DNA of 64,000 nt from the NCBI GenBank assembly GCA_934432725.1, contig CAKRZE010000006.1:1-64000 (forward strand), in the 5' to 3' direction. The notes under the pieces were generated by a model that had not been told where the DNA came from, searched no databases, and saw only the letters and a list, made by a program, of their open reading frames with translations. Within the stretch, counting starts at the first letter, position 1; each line of letters opens with the position of its first letter. This DNA is from an uncultured Eubacteriales bacterium. GTDB lineage: Bacteria > Bacillota > Clostridia > Oscillospirales > CAG-272. Shown here in pieces: positions 8,192-16,862 of this stretch. A program made the translations under genes and the position numbers.

Positions 8192-8455
8192 TCATAAAAA
8201 ATATAGATAAGGTTCCGCACCAAAAAGCTTTTTTACCATATCGACAGAAACTACTGTAGTGCAAATCGACATAATCGTAGCTATCAGAGAAAGTACCGTC
8301 GCAGATATAATAGAGACAAAGGTTTCTTCTATGATTATCTTTTCAATACGGTTTGCACTCTCACTTTTTCCCATCAATATTGTTGCAAAACCAAACGGAA
8401 TTGTGAAAATCAGAGAAAAAACTGTTGTCAATGTTTCGGCAACTGTATCCTGCAA
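8192..8455 (-). CDS. Small membrane protein, start uncertain
   Basis: From the first standard start (TTG 8455) the frame gives 87 residues with two hydrophobic segments (FSLIFTIPFGFATILMG and SIISATVLSLIATIMSICTTVV). The frame is open further upstream to 8509, encoding a third hydrophobic stretch (LFPIILSAVLIFAL). The only codon well placed behind an AAGGGGAAA site there is ATA at 8507-8509. Either ATA is used, or the original ATG has mutated. It follows another membrane protein by 18 bp. Function unknown. Confidence 0.55.
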   Translation of the reverse strand: MQDTVAETLTTVFSLIFTIPFGFATILMGKSESANRIEKIIIEETFVSIISATVLSLIATIMSICTTVVSVDMVKKLFGAEPYLYFL

Positions 8456-8527
8456 ATGAATCCGAAGAGCAAAAATTAAAACCGCCGATAAGATAATTGG
8501 AAAAAGTATGCTTTCCCCTTGTTATTC

Positions 8528-8959
8528 CTATTGACGCTCATTTCTCCCATTCTCCATCTTTACTTTTTTTCTGTTGAGAATACCGACAACTATGAAGAAC
8601 GCCATTACAGCCGCAAGAATCACGCCAAAAATAATCTCAAACAATGCGAGGTGTGTTTCAAAAATCATCACAGCATAGCACAACGCAAACGAAATCAGTG
8701 TTGAAATAATGAAATATGCGATCTTCATCGCGCCGCTGTCAAACCAGCCGATTGCCTTGAATATCAGACCAACCACAACATATGCAATTACAAAAGCTGC
8801 ACCCTTCACAAATACTTCGCCGGCAGGCGAAACACTGCTTTGCGTCACCTTTAAGGTCACAAGCCACACAAAAAAGTTCGCCATGTCCTCAAGCCAACCG
8901 CTCATACAAAGAACTATAAAAATGATCAGTGCAGCAATCCCTCCAAGTCCCTTTTTCAA
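8528..8959 (-). CDS. Four-segment membrane protein of unknown function
   Basis: A 143-residue hydrophobic protein with about four membrane spans (IAALIIFIVLCMSGW, FVIAYVVVGLIFKAIGW, IAYFIISTLISFALCYAVMIF, IFGVILAAVMAFFIVVGIL) and a basic tail. The start is TTG 8959 with TAGGAGG nine bases upstream. It begins 35 bp after hsdS. I do not recognise the family. Its position among restriction-type genes makes a membrane effector conceivable, but nothing in the sequence proves it. Confidence 0.6.
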   Translation of the reverse strand: MKKGLGGIAALIIFIVLCMSGWLEDMANFFVWLVTLKVTQSSVSPAGEVFVKGAAFVIAYVVVGLIFKAIGWFDSGAMKIAYFIISTLISFALCYAVMIFETHLALFEIIFGVILAAVMAFFIVVGILNRKKVKMENGRNERQ

Positions 8960-8994
8960 TATACAAATCCTCCTATCAGCGACACTTCAGCGGT

Positions 8995-10209
8995 TTAGAG
9001 ACGGGCGGCGGAAGCTTCAATTTCGCCGGACATCAGCTTGGGGAGCAGCGTGTCCCTAAGCGCCGCAAGCCTTTTGTTTTCTTCCTGATTAGAGACAATA
9101 GCGGCAGCCATAGGTTCAATCAGAGCATTGAAGCGATCCAAGGTCCCATTGTCAGGCAAGAGCAGCTCCAGCGCCTTCACTCGCTCTACGGGCAATTCCG
9201 TCTGACCGGTGCTTCCGGTATGAAGAGCTTCCATTTCTCTTTCATGAAGAAAACCCCACAGCCCAATATAGAAAATCAGATTTTCTTTTGCCGGTCTGAC
9301 AATCGTTACATGGGAATCGACCGTGAGCTTTTCGGGCTGGAACCAAACCTGTGCCGTGCGCCCTAAGGTTCCGTTTCCCGTAGAGTTAATCAACAAATCG
9401 CCAAAACGGAGCCACTTCTCGTTCATTCCCTTCGGGGTGTGGGTCCGCGCCAGAGAAAGATCGATCATGTGGTTGCGAATACACTTTTGGTTGATCACCG
9501 CTTGGTCGGAGCTGTCAGAGTATTTGGGAGCAATTCCCCGGCTTATAAACGATGTGATGCTTTCCATGTTTACTTTTTCCCATTCTTTCGGTTTAACGCC
9601 ACCGAAAGGACTATACGCAGCAAACCATGCTTTAAAAATTGCTGCGGCTTGCCGCTGTAAATTATCGTTGATTTTTTTGTTCAGTTCAATTTTTTCTGAA
9701 AACGCAAAATAGAAATCCCCGATTGCTTTTTGGATATGCATTGGAGGAACCGGAATCAGGATTTGATTCAAATAGCTCTTTTTAAAATGCGGTATCACAT
9801 CCCCAACGCTTGTTTGTTCAATCTGTTTCTGTACATTCGCACTTCTTAACACAGCCAGCAGATATTTATTGTAAACAATATCAGGATCCGCCCGCAGAGC
9901 CACCATATCCTGCGCAATGCAAAAGTCAATTGGATCCGGGGTCATACAAACCCTGCCCGGAGTACCTTTGCAGACAAATATGATATCCCCCGGCATCGGA
10001 TGCGCTCTAAACCACGTCCGGTATGTCTCGTCAGACAGAAAACGCACTTTTTCATAAGCCGGATATAGGTTTTCATTTCTGATACAGTTCGTTGCAATCA
10101 GAACATGTCCGTGCTCCGTTACAGGAACAGTCTTGCCGCGGTTATCCACAATAAAGGATAAGACATCGGGCAATGGTTTTTTCTCACATTTCCATACGTT
10201 AAAACGCAT
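8995..10209 (-). CDS. hsdS: Type I restriction-modification specificity subunit HsdS
   Basis: A 404-residue protein that would provide target recognition for the HsdM methylase. Two target-recognition halves are each followed by a conserved helical segment: IPVPPMHIQKAIGDF...KIELNKKIN at about 155-185, and the C-terminal RLAALRDTLLPKLMSGEIE. The ATG at 10209 overlaps the end of hsdM by 11 bases, as is typical. No hsdR follows: the next genes are membrane proteins. Confidence 0.92.
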   Translation of the reverse strand: MRFNVWKCEKKPLPDVLSFIVDNRGKTVPVTEHGHVLIATNCIRNENLYPAYEKVRFLSDETYRTWFRAHPMPGDIIFVCKGTPGRVCMTPDPIDFCIAQDMVALRADPDIVYNKYLLAVLRSANVQKQIEQTSVGDVIPHFKKSYLNQILIPVPPMHIQKAIGDFYFAFSEKIELNKKINDNLQRQAAAIFKAWFAAYSPFGGVKPKEWEKVNMESITSFISRGIAPKYSDSSDQAVINQKCIRNHMIDLSLARTHTPKGMNEKWLRFGDLLINSTGNGTLGRTAQVWFQPEKLTVDSHVTIVRPAKENLIFYIGLWGFLHEREMEALHTGSTGQTELPVERVKALELLLPDNGTLDRFNALIEPMAAAIVSNQEENKRLAALRDTLLPKLMSGEIEASAARL

Positions 10210-11701
10210 ACCCCATCGCCCCCAGCTTCTTGCGGATTTCATCCTCCAGCTCATGCGACCTTTTGAACATCTCCGAGAGTTCCGAGGTCAGGCGGGTCAT
10301 CTTTTCCTCGAATGGTTCGCCGTCGTCTTCCTGCTCCTCAATGCCGACATACCGTCCGGGAGTGAGAATGTAGTCCTGCTTTGCGATATCCTCGGTAGTC
10401 ACCACGGCGCAGAAGCCTTTTACGTCGGTCAGCGTACCGTCTGCGAAAGCATTATAGGTGTCGGCAATTTTGTGAATATCGGCGTCGGTCAGCTCCCGAT
10501 TCTTGCGCGTAACCATTGTGCCGAGCTTGCGTGCATCGATAAACAGCGTTTTGCCCTTTTGCTTTTTATTCTTGGAGAGAAACCACAGCGAGACCGGAAT
10601 CGGCGTGGTATAGAACAGCTGCGTTGGCATTGCGACAATGCAATCTACCAACTCGGCATTGATGATGTTTTTACGAATTTCGCCCTCACCGCCCGACTGA
10701 GAGGACAGCGAGCCGTTTGCAAGCACCATGCCGATTCGCCCGTTCGGCGCAAGGTGATAAATCATATGCTGAAGCCACGCAAAGTTAGCATTGCCCGACG
10801 GCGGCATTCCGTACTGCCAGCGCACATCGTCCGCCAGCTTGTCCGCACCCCAGTCCGAGAGGTTAAACGGCGGGTTCGCCATAATGAAATCCGCACGCAG
10901 GGCCGGGTGGCAATCATTAAAGAAAGTATCGGCGTTGAATTTACCGAGGTCGGCACCAATCCCGCGAATGGCAAGGTTCATCTGCGCCATTTTCCATGTG
11001 GTCGGGTTGGAATCCTGCCCGTAGACCGAAATGTCATTGATATTACCGCTGTGGCTCCCGATGAAATTTGCCGATTGCACAAACATACCGCCGCTCCCGC
11101 AGCAGGGGTCATACACTCGTCCGTGGTAGGGTTGCAAAACCTCTACCAATGTGCGCACCACGCAGGATGGCGTGTAGAATTCGCCCGCCAGCTTGCCCTC
11201 CTGCTCGGCAAACTTGGAAAGGCAGTATTCATAGGTTCTGCCGAGAATGTCCTTTTCGTTTCCATGCTCAATCATGCGGATATTGGTAAAGAGGTCAACC
11301 ACTTCACCGAGCCGCCGCTTGTCCAGCTCCGGGCGGGCGAAATTCTTCGGCAGAATGTCCTTAAGACGCTTGTTTTCCTTCTCAATGGCGCGCATGGCAT
11401 CATCAATCGCAGTGCCGATCTCCGGCGTGTGCGCCTTGGCGGCAATATCACTCCATCGCGCACCCTGCGGAACGAAAAATATCCCCTCGGAGGTGTACTC
11501 GTCGATATCCTCCTCAAAGCCGTCGCCCTCTGCGACAAGCTCACGGTGCTTCTCCTCAAATCGGTCAGAGATGTATTTGAGGAAAATCAGACCCAATACC
11601 ACATTTTTGTATTCGGATGCATCCATATTTCCGCGCAGCACGCACGCTGCATCCCAGATTTGTTTTTCAAAGCCGATATCGGCGGTGGGTTTTTCAGCCA
11701 T
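10199..11701 (-). CDS. hsdM: Type I restriction-modification methylase subunit HsdM
   Basis: A 500-residue N6-adenine methylase. The HsdM N-terminal domain covers about 8-150, the SAM motif DPCCGSGGMF is at 198-207 and the catalytic NPPF at 276-279. The ATG at 11701 has GAGGAG eight bases upstream. It overlaps the upstream GIY-YIG gene by eight bases and hsdS by 11, so GIY-YIG, hsdM and hsdS form one operon. All catalytic motifs look intact, so methylation activity is expected. Confidence 0.95.
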   Translation of the reverse strand: MAEKPTADIGFEKQIWDAACVLRGNMDASEYKNVVLGLIFLKYISDRFEEKHRELVAEGDGFEEDIDEYTSEGIFFVPQGARWSDIAAKAHTPEIGTAIDDAMRAIEKENKRLKDILPKNFARPELDKRRLGEVVDLFTNIRMIEHGNEKDILGRTYEYCLSKFAEQEGKLAGEFYTPSCVVRTLVEVLQPYHGRVYDPCCGSGGMFVQSANFIGSHSGNINDISVYGQDSNPTTWKMAQMNLAIRGIGADLGKFNADTFFNDCHPALRADFIMANPPFNLSDWGADKLADDVRWQYGMPPSGNANFAWLQHMIYHLAPNGRIGMVLANGSLSSQSGGEGEIRKNIINAELVDCIVAMPTQLFYTTPIPVSLWFLSKNKKQKGKTLFIDARKLGTMVTRKNRELTDADIHKIADTYNAFADGTLTDVKGFCAVVTTEDIAKQDYILTPGRYVGIEEQEDDGEPFEEKMTRLTSELSEMFKRSHELEDEIRKKLGAMGYAF

Positions 11702-12557
11702 TGGTTTTCTCCTCGGCAGCAACAGATTGCTTTCTGAAAAATTCGTCTATTGTTTTCCCGTCTTTGTTCTTCCACTCGGTCCATCCATTGATGCTGCCGC
11801 CTAAAACAAACATTCCTGCAGCGCTTGGCGAACTAAAAGAAACCGACACGGCTAATGTATACCTTCCGTTTGCCAAAACAATATTTCCGTCGGCAAGTGC
11901 CGCTTGCCTTTGCTTTTCCATAGTATCAGAATGGCATTTACGGCTCATATCAATTTCCGAGCCCTCCAGCACCTCAAATTTTTCTCCGTCATATACGCCG
12001 AATGCCGCAATGCCGTTGCGCGTCGTATGTACAGTATTCGTTTGATTTCCGCCTTTTTTGGCATCGTACATCTTATAGCCGAGCGTTTCCATAATAAACC
12101 GGATTTCTTTGTAAATCTCCTCAACGGAAAAGAGGTCATATTCATCGATTTCATACTTGGGAACGACTGCATTTTCGACCTTATAGCGTTTGGCTTCCTG
12201 CGCCTTAATCATGGCGAACTTTTCAAGACCGCTTATCATATCCAGTGTGAACGTTTTGCTCTCCGCCAAAAACAGAATTGCCTTGTTCCAAAAGTCCTTC
12301 TGCCTGTTGTGATCATCCAGTCTGCCAACACCGTTTCGCGTTTGCCCCACATAAATCTGTGCGATCCTGTTGTCATCGCTTTCTTGGATCAGATAATAGA
12401 TGCCAGGACGATTGGTTCCTGAAATGCTCTTAGCCTCAGCAAGGAGCGAACGAGGAATCACATAAGTCGTCATAGTAGAAAGATTCTTACGGATGGAACG
12501 AATGCCGTCCGGCTTGCCGTTGTGATATATGATTTCAAGTATTTTGCTTGTCGCCAT
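11694..12557 (-). CDS. GIY-YIG nuclease domain protein with DUF4357
   Basis: A 287-residue protein. A GIY-YIG core lies at about 50-100 (PGIYYLIQ, then IYVGQTRNGVGRLDDH), with a candidate catalytic glutamate around 112. The C-terminal 60 residues resemble DUF4357 (SFSSPSAAGMFVLGGSINGWTEWKNKDG). Proteins with this layout are often the first gene of type I restriction-modification operons. AGAGGA lies eight bases upstream of the start. It could be a structure-specific nuclease or an accessory to HsdM/HsdS; I cannot distinguish these. Confidence 0.85.
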   Translation of the reverse strand: MATSKILEIIYHNGKPDGIRSIRKNLSTMTTYVIPRSLLAEAKSISGTNRPGIYYLIQESDDNRIAQIYVGQTRNGVGRLDDHNRQKDFWNKAILFLAESKTFTLDMISGLEKFAMIKAQEAKRYKVENAVVPKYEIDEYDLFSVEEIYKEIRFIMETLGYKMYDAKKGGNQTNTVHTTRNGIAAFGVYDGEKFEVLEGSEIDMSRKCHSDTMEKQRQAALADGNIVLANGRYTLAVSVSFSSPSAAGMFVLGGSINGWTEWKNKDGKTIDEFFRKQSVAAEEKTNG

Positions 12558-12925
12558 TGCCGTTATCCTCTGCTTCTTTTTTGTTTCTTATATGGACCCA
12601 GTATTTTTTATAATCACTTTTCTATATGCTTCATCCTGCGGTGATCGACAGTTTGAACAACTTTTGCAGCCTGCATCCATTTTTCACCCTGTTCATGGAT
12701 ATATTTTCATATATTATATATTATTTCCCGAAAAATTGCAAGCATAAAGCAGAGCAAACGCAGCGGTCATCGTTTTTCATGTGCTGATATGCCGATAAAA
12801 GGCATGAACAACCTGCGACCCGATCATACAGCGCATGGGCAAGCAGCTATGCATTCGGATACGGAGCGTCCGGCAGCGTTCATTTTCTCCCGAAACGGGA
12901 AATCCTCTTTGAGGACCTCGGGCAT
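12558..12925. other. Gene-free boundary region of the accessory island
   Basis: About 370 bp without a convincing gene. The left half is AT-rich and must carry the promoter of the GIY-YIG operon, but no convincing -35/-10 pair was found. The right half changes to the GC-rich composition of the following region. No att-like repeat or tRNA was seen here. Confidence 0.5.
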
Positions 12926-12961
12926 AAAAAAGGGGAAAAGCTCATTTTGAGTTTTTTCCCC
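12926..12961 (-). terminator. Intrinsic terminator of methyltransferase gene
   Basis: On the minus strand, GGGGAAAAAACTCA pairs with TGAGCTTTTCCCC around an AAA loop and is followed by TTTTTT (complement of 12926-12931). It starts ten bases after the stop of the Tam-like gene. Confidence 0.85.
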
Positions 12962-12970
12962 ATGAAAATA

Positions 12971-13741
12971 TTATTTTTGTGCAACAAGGAACAGTCTCGG
13001 AAATCTGAATATGATTGCACCGTTTTTCTGCACCGGATAGAGGTCTTTTAAGCATTGCATCACATCGCACAGATAGTCTTTTTGATCGTCCTCCGATAAT
13101 TGTTCCAGATACGGTCTGAGTCCGGTTCCCTTATACCATTCTATCATGCTCTCATATGAGGGCATGGAGTGAAAGTATGTTGTTTCCCAAATTCTGAAAT
13201 TATCCGTAAGCTCCGATAATACATCATAATACTCGTTTTCAGAAAGATTATTATATACCCGTTCCACACGCAGCCTATTCTTCCATTTCTCGGACCTTGA
13301 CAGCGATCTTATAATACTGTGAACCGGATGCTTGGATTGCTGCGGTATCTGAACGGCAAGCGTTCCGCCTGCATTCAGCAAAGAAAACATGTCTTTCAGC
13401 AGCTTACGGTGGTTTGGGATCCACTGAATGCATGCATTGGAAAATACCACATCATACCGCTCCCCGATTCCCTCCAGCTCCGTTTCCGCATCAAGCTTTA
13501 CAAATGCAATGCCGGGATTTTCTCTTTTTGCAGCTGCAAGCATATCATCGGAATAATCGATGCCTGTTATTCCGGCACAGGGAAATTTCTTTGCCAAAAC
13601 AGCCGTACTGTTTCCGATTCCGCACCCGATATCCAACACGGAATTTACATTTTCGCATGGTATCGAATTTGCCAGATCAACCGCCGGAATTGTTCGCTCC
13701 CGCTTAAATTTCCTGTACTGCGCCGCGCTCCAGTCTGACAT
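12971..13741 (-). CDS. Trans-aconitate 2-methyltransferase-like SAM methyltransferase
   Basis: A 256-residue class I methyltransferase. SAM motif I is DIGCGIGNST at about residues 35-44, acidic strand GIDYSDDM at about 58-65, and motif IV region VVFSNACIQWIPNH at about 96. Length and the C-terminal layout fit the Tam family (E. coli Tam 252 residues). The ATG at 13741 has GGGGTGG upstream; longer in-frame starts extend into GC-rich non-coding sequence. Substrate trans-aconitate is inferred from family resemblance only. Confidence 0.75.
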   Translation of the reverse strand: MSDWSAAQYRKFKRERTIPAVDLANSIPCENVNSVLDIGCGIGNSTAVLAKKFPCAGITGIDYSDDMLAAAKRENPGIAFVKLDAETELEGIGERYDVVFSNACIQWIPNHRKLLKDMFSLLNAGGTLAVQIPQQSKHPVHSIIRSLSRSEKWKNRLRVERVYNNLSENEYYDVLSELTDNFRIWETTYFHSMPSYESMIEWYKGTGLRPYLEQLSEDDQKDYLCDVMQCLKDLYPVQKNGAIIFRFPRLFLVAQK

Positions 13742-14338
13742 ACTGCCACCCCGTCTCTTATATTTTGACTGCAAGGATATTGTACCACTAAAGCGGTGAA
13801 AAAGCAAGTTTTGCCGGGCATCTGAGTCCCTTGCTCTGCCGCGCTTTCCGTTCCATTCCGCAAGGCTCTCAACCCCAACATGCAGATGAACCCCAAGCAT
13901 CCCGTCTTCACATGCGGAGCGCCCCTGCAGAAGCCTGATATCCCTTAGGGGCACTCCGCTTTTGACAGAAAGAATAACAGCAGCCCGGCACACCGGGCGC
14001 CAGCCCTTCCCGCCCGCAGCAGTCTCCTTGATCCCACAGCCGACTGCCGCAAAAGAGCCGGCTTCCTTCCGGGGCAGAGCCGCCTGCTTCCGAACACCGT
14101 GCGGCAGCTGCGGAGCCACACCGGACGGAAGCAGACGCCGTAAGCCATCGGAGCAATATGCGGCATCTCTCGCTCCGCACAGCAGCACACGGCATTCACC
14201 GCCCGCGGTCCATGACCGCAGCGCAATTGCCATCGGAGAACACCACCGTATCAATATTCCAATCGATCTCTTCGGAAATCATATCGGCAATGCTGGCTTC
14301 GCTTCCGCCGCAGAAATACGATGGATCAAGGCTTGATT
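13742..14338. other. Gene-free GC-rich region
   Basis: About 600 bp with open frames on both strands that look like composition artefacts. Near 14,200-14,335 a minus frame reads plausibly protein-like (DPSYFCGGSEASIADMISEE) but has no start; it may be a small relic behind the aldo/keto reductase. No clear promoter or hairpin was seen. Confidence 0.5.
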
Positions 14339-15208
14339 TTACGAAAGCGGCTTTCCGCTGAATACAGGAAAAACATTGAATTCGCCGTAGTCAGCGATGT
14401 GTTCCGTATTTTTGAGTATTTCCATATCCTCATGGGAGATAACAAAATCCACGTCCGCGTCGTCTGCCATGTGGGCAGGGTTCGCCGTCTTGGGAAGTGC
14501 AACGGTCCCGAGCTGAAGCACGTAACAGATGCAAAGCTGCGCGGCGGATACGCCGTACTTTTTTGCCAGCTCTAAAATCACCGGATTTTTCAGCGCCTCG
14601 CCGTGGGCAATGGGAGAATATGCCTCCACCTGAATTCCCTGTGCCTTGCAGAAGTCCACCAATGACAAATCCGTGTTGCTGATGTGCAGCAGGATCTGAT
14701 TGACCATGGGCTTTACGCGGCAATCGGAAAGCAGATTTTCAAGGTCATCCCGCAAGAAGTTCGACACGCCGATCACCTTGACCTTGCCCGCCGCCCGTGC
14801 GTCCTCCAGTGCACGCCAGACCTCCCTGTTTTCTGCAAAATAGCGTTTTTCCATGCGGAACTCATTCCACGGCTGGGGAGAGTGAACGATCATCTGGTCA
14901 AGGTAATCAAGTCCCGTCTTTTCCAGCGTTTTGTCGATGGAGCTTGCCGCTTCCTCATAGGTTTTCAGCTCTGCCGCAACCTTGCTGGCAACAAACAGCT
15001 CTGCACGGGGAACCCCGCAGGTGCGCACGCCCTCGCCGACTCCGCGTTCGTTTCCGTACGCCTGTGCCGTATCGATCAGGCGATAGCCCAGCCTGACTGC
15101 CGCGCGGACAGCTTCCGCCGCCTTGTCATCCGCAATGCACCATGTGCCAAGCCCCAGCTTAGGTATCTCAATGCCGTTTGCCAGCGTATACGCCTCGTTC
15201 AGAATCAT
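14339..15208 (-). CDS. Aldo/keto reductase
   Basis: A 289-residue NAD(P)H-dependent reductase of aldehydes or ketones. The catalytic tetrad is visible: D46 and Y51 (LIDTAQAYGNE), K76 (ASKV) and H109 (IVHSP). The signature GVSNF lies near 146. Length and motifs fit the AKR5-like (2,5-diketo-gluconate reductase) group. A GGAGG site lies eight bases upstream, and the start overlaps the stop of the carboxymuconolactone decarboxylase gene as ATGA. It is the last gene of the MerR-controlled operon. Confidence 0.92.
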   Translation of the reverse strand: MILNEAYTLANGIEIPKLGLGTWCIADDKAAEAVRAAVRLGYRLIDTAQAYGNERGVGEGVRTCGVPRAELFVASKVAAELKTYEEAASSIDKTLEKTGLDYLDQMIVHSPQPWNEFRMEKRYFAENREVWRALEDARAAGKVKVIGVSNFLRDDLENLLSDCRVKPMVNQILLHISNTDLSLVDFCKAQGIQVEAYSPIAHGEALKNPVILELAKKYGVSAAQLCICYVLQLGTVALPKTANPAHMADDADVDFVISHEDMEILKNTEHIADYGEFNVFPVFSGKPLS

Positions 15209-15545
15209 TTTTCGTCCTCCTCATTCCAGATCTCTTTTGCCATACGGAATACCGCCCACGCCTTTGGCCAGCCGCAATAAAATGCGGCATGCGTCACGAT
15301 TTCCGCAATCTCTTCCTTTGTAATCCCGTTTTTTTCGCCGTTGACAGATGGTAGCGGAAGCTCTCGTCTGTCAGCCCCTGCGCCATCAGCGCAACCACCG
15401 TCACAAGCGAACGGTCACGGAGAGAGAGCTTCTCCTCCCTGCTCCAGACCTCTCCGAAAAGCACATCATCGTTCAGCTCCGCAAATTTCGGAGCAAATTC
15501 GCCCAACGCATCCCTGCCTGCGGTCTGCTTTACTGCCACTTTCAT
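15205..15545 (-). pseudogene. Carboxymuconolactone decarboxylase-family protein, frameshifted
   Basis: From ATG 15545 the frame encodes a CMD/AhpD-like protein (FAELNDDVLFGEVW, SLRDRSLVTVVALMAQG, YHLSTAKK). It then loses frame at a seven-base A-run (15329-15335). With one extra A the protein continues as NGITKEEIAEIVTHAAFYCG to a TGA that overlaps the aldo/keto reductase start, about 113 residues in all. The lost base could be a mutation, phase variation or a sequence error. The family comprises small helical oxidoreductases. Confidence 0.8.
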
Positions 15546-15552
15546 TCCCTCC

Positions 15553-15984
15553 TCACAGTTTGACGTATTCCTCATCGGAAACCGGCTCGCACCACTCGTT
15601 CCGGCAGCCCTCTCCCGGGACCTCCACGGCGATATGGCTGAACCAGCTGTCTTTTTTCGCGCCGTGCCAGTGCCTGACATTGGCTGGGATCATAATCACG
15701 CTGCCCTCATGCAGACTGACCGCAGCCTTGCCCTCCTCCTGATACCAGCCCTCGCCGGCAGTACAGATCAGAAGCTGACCGCCGCCCTTCACGGCGCGGT
15801 GAATGTGCCAGCTGTTGCGGCACCCCGGCGCAAAGGTTACATTGGCGGCAAACAAGCCGCTTTTCGGATCGGTCAGCGGATTCAGGAAAGAATCCCCGAT
15901 AAAATACCGGGCAAATGCGGTGTTTGCCGTTCCCATGCCGAATACATTGATCTTCTCAAACTGTTCTTTGCTTTCATACTTCAT
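15553..15984 (-). CDS. Cupin-domain protein
   Basis: A 143-residue protein with a single cupin barrel. Metal-ligand motifs are WHIH at about residues 58-61 and a second cluster (VIMIPANVRHWHGA) near 100. Cupin proteins of this type sit next to CMD-family proteins in many Firmicutes, often fused or paired in stress or quinone detoxification operons. Here it directly precedes the CMD gene by seven bases. The substrate is unknown. Confidence 0.85.
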   Translation of the reverse strand: MKYESKEQFEKINVFGMGTANTAFARYFIGDSFLNPLTDPKSGLFAANVTFAPGCRNSWHIHRAVKGGGQLLICTAGEGWYQEEGKAAVSLHEGSVIMIPANVRHWHGAKKDSWFSHIAVEVPGEGCRNEWCEPVSDEEYVKL

Positions 15985-16006
15985 ACCGAAAACCTCCTAT
16001 GAAGAA

Positions 16007-16728
16007 TCATGGATTGACCGTATAGCACAGCCAGACAGAGCCGCCGTCCATCACCCTCGTCTCTTTCAGCGAAAAACCGAGCGCCCTGCTCCCGGAAAGT
16101 CCCTCTTTTGCCCGGAAAAGCGGCGGCGTATCGGAGCTGCCGTCTGCCGCTGCCGCCAGAACAATACTGATCTCATCGCACATCCCCGCTTGCAGGAACG
16201 ACCAGTTCAAAACGCCGCCTCCGCCCAGCATCAGCGTTTCGATATGGAATTTTTCTTTCAGCTTGGAAAGAGCCAACCCGTAATCCAATTCCGTCCCGCC
16301 TGCGATCACGTATGAAATCCCCAGCTTGCGCAAAAAGGCTTTATAGGCATTGCCGGCCTGCTCTGTCAGAGCCTCAATGACATGAGCCGTGGTGTCCACA
16401 TAGTGAAGCGTGCTGCTTTCCCAGCCCAGTCTGCCGTGGGGGTCCACCGAAACATAAAACATCCCGAAATCCGGCTGCGCAATAAAATCCCCCTCCGGCA
16501 CGGCAGGCGCATTCCCGTCCAGATCCGGCTTTTTGTAAAAAGTAAAATTGTCATCGGTGGTCACTCTGCCGGACAGCCAGCCCTGATGGCGGTAAAGAGG
16601 CTTTTTTCCGAAAGCAATGTCATAAACACATCGCCCGCAGCGCTTCCCTGCGGCGTTTCCATATAGCTGCCCATGATCTTTCCGTCCAACGCGGTCATCA
16701 TGTGACAGAAAATATAAGGTCTATCCAT
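16007..16728 (-). pseudogene. RibD C-terminal/DHFR-like reductase, frameshifted
   Basis: ATG 16728 has GGAGG ten bases upstream and starts MDRPYIFCHMMTALDGKIMG, the RibD-C/DHFR family N-terminus. Frame is lost at a six-base A-run (16602-16607). One extra A gives 240 codons and joins the open part (VTTDDNFTFYKK, then TLMLGGGGVLNWSFLQ). The family uses NADPH to reduce pterin- or flavin-like substrates; the actual substrate is unknown. It is the first gene of the operon under the MerR-type promoter at 16798-16828. Confidence 0.8.
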
Positions 16729-16749
16729 CTCGGGGGTTCCTCCTTATGA

Positions 16750-16778
16750 TTGACAAATTTTCCGTTTGGCAGTATGAT
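16750..16778 (+). promoter_or_regulatory. Promoter of merR gene
   Basis: TTGACA (16750-16755), 17-bp spacer, TATGAT (16773-16778), reading rightward to the MerR gene at 16863. It faces the leftward operon promoter at 16798-16828. Confidence 0.75.
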
Positions 16779-16797
16779 ATTCTTAAGCTTTATGTAT

Positions 16798-16828
16798 ATC
16801 TTACAACTTGAAGTGCACTTTAAGTCAA
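16798..16828 (-). promoter_or_regulatory. MerR-type promoter with 19-bp spacer and operator
   Basis: On the minus strand: -35 TTGACT (16823-16828), 19-bp spacer, -10 TAAGAT (16798-16803). The spacer carries a near-perfect 20-bp palindrome (16806-16825, ACTT-G-AAGTGCACTT-T-AAGT). The over-long spacer and central dyad are the hallmark of MerR-activated promoters. It drives the DHFR-like/cupin/CMD/aldo-keto reductase operon. Confidence 0.88.
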
Positions 16829-16862
16829 TAGGTTTTTAAAAAAATTTCGGAGGAGTTTTCAA

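Noticed and set aside
10133..11737. 534-codon plus-strand frame opposite hsdM
   Set aside because: It is the antisense of an intact, motif-complete methylase and its protein lacks any family pattern.
1..12750. Complete integrative element with att sites
   Set aside because: Control genes fit a mobile element, but no integrase, relaxase, conjugation gene or att repeat is present in the window.
13742..14254. N-terminal extension of the Tam-like methyltransferase (171 extra codons)
   Set aside because: The extension is Arg/Cys/Gly-rich and unlike any domain; ATG 13741 has a good ribosome site and gives family length.
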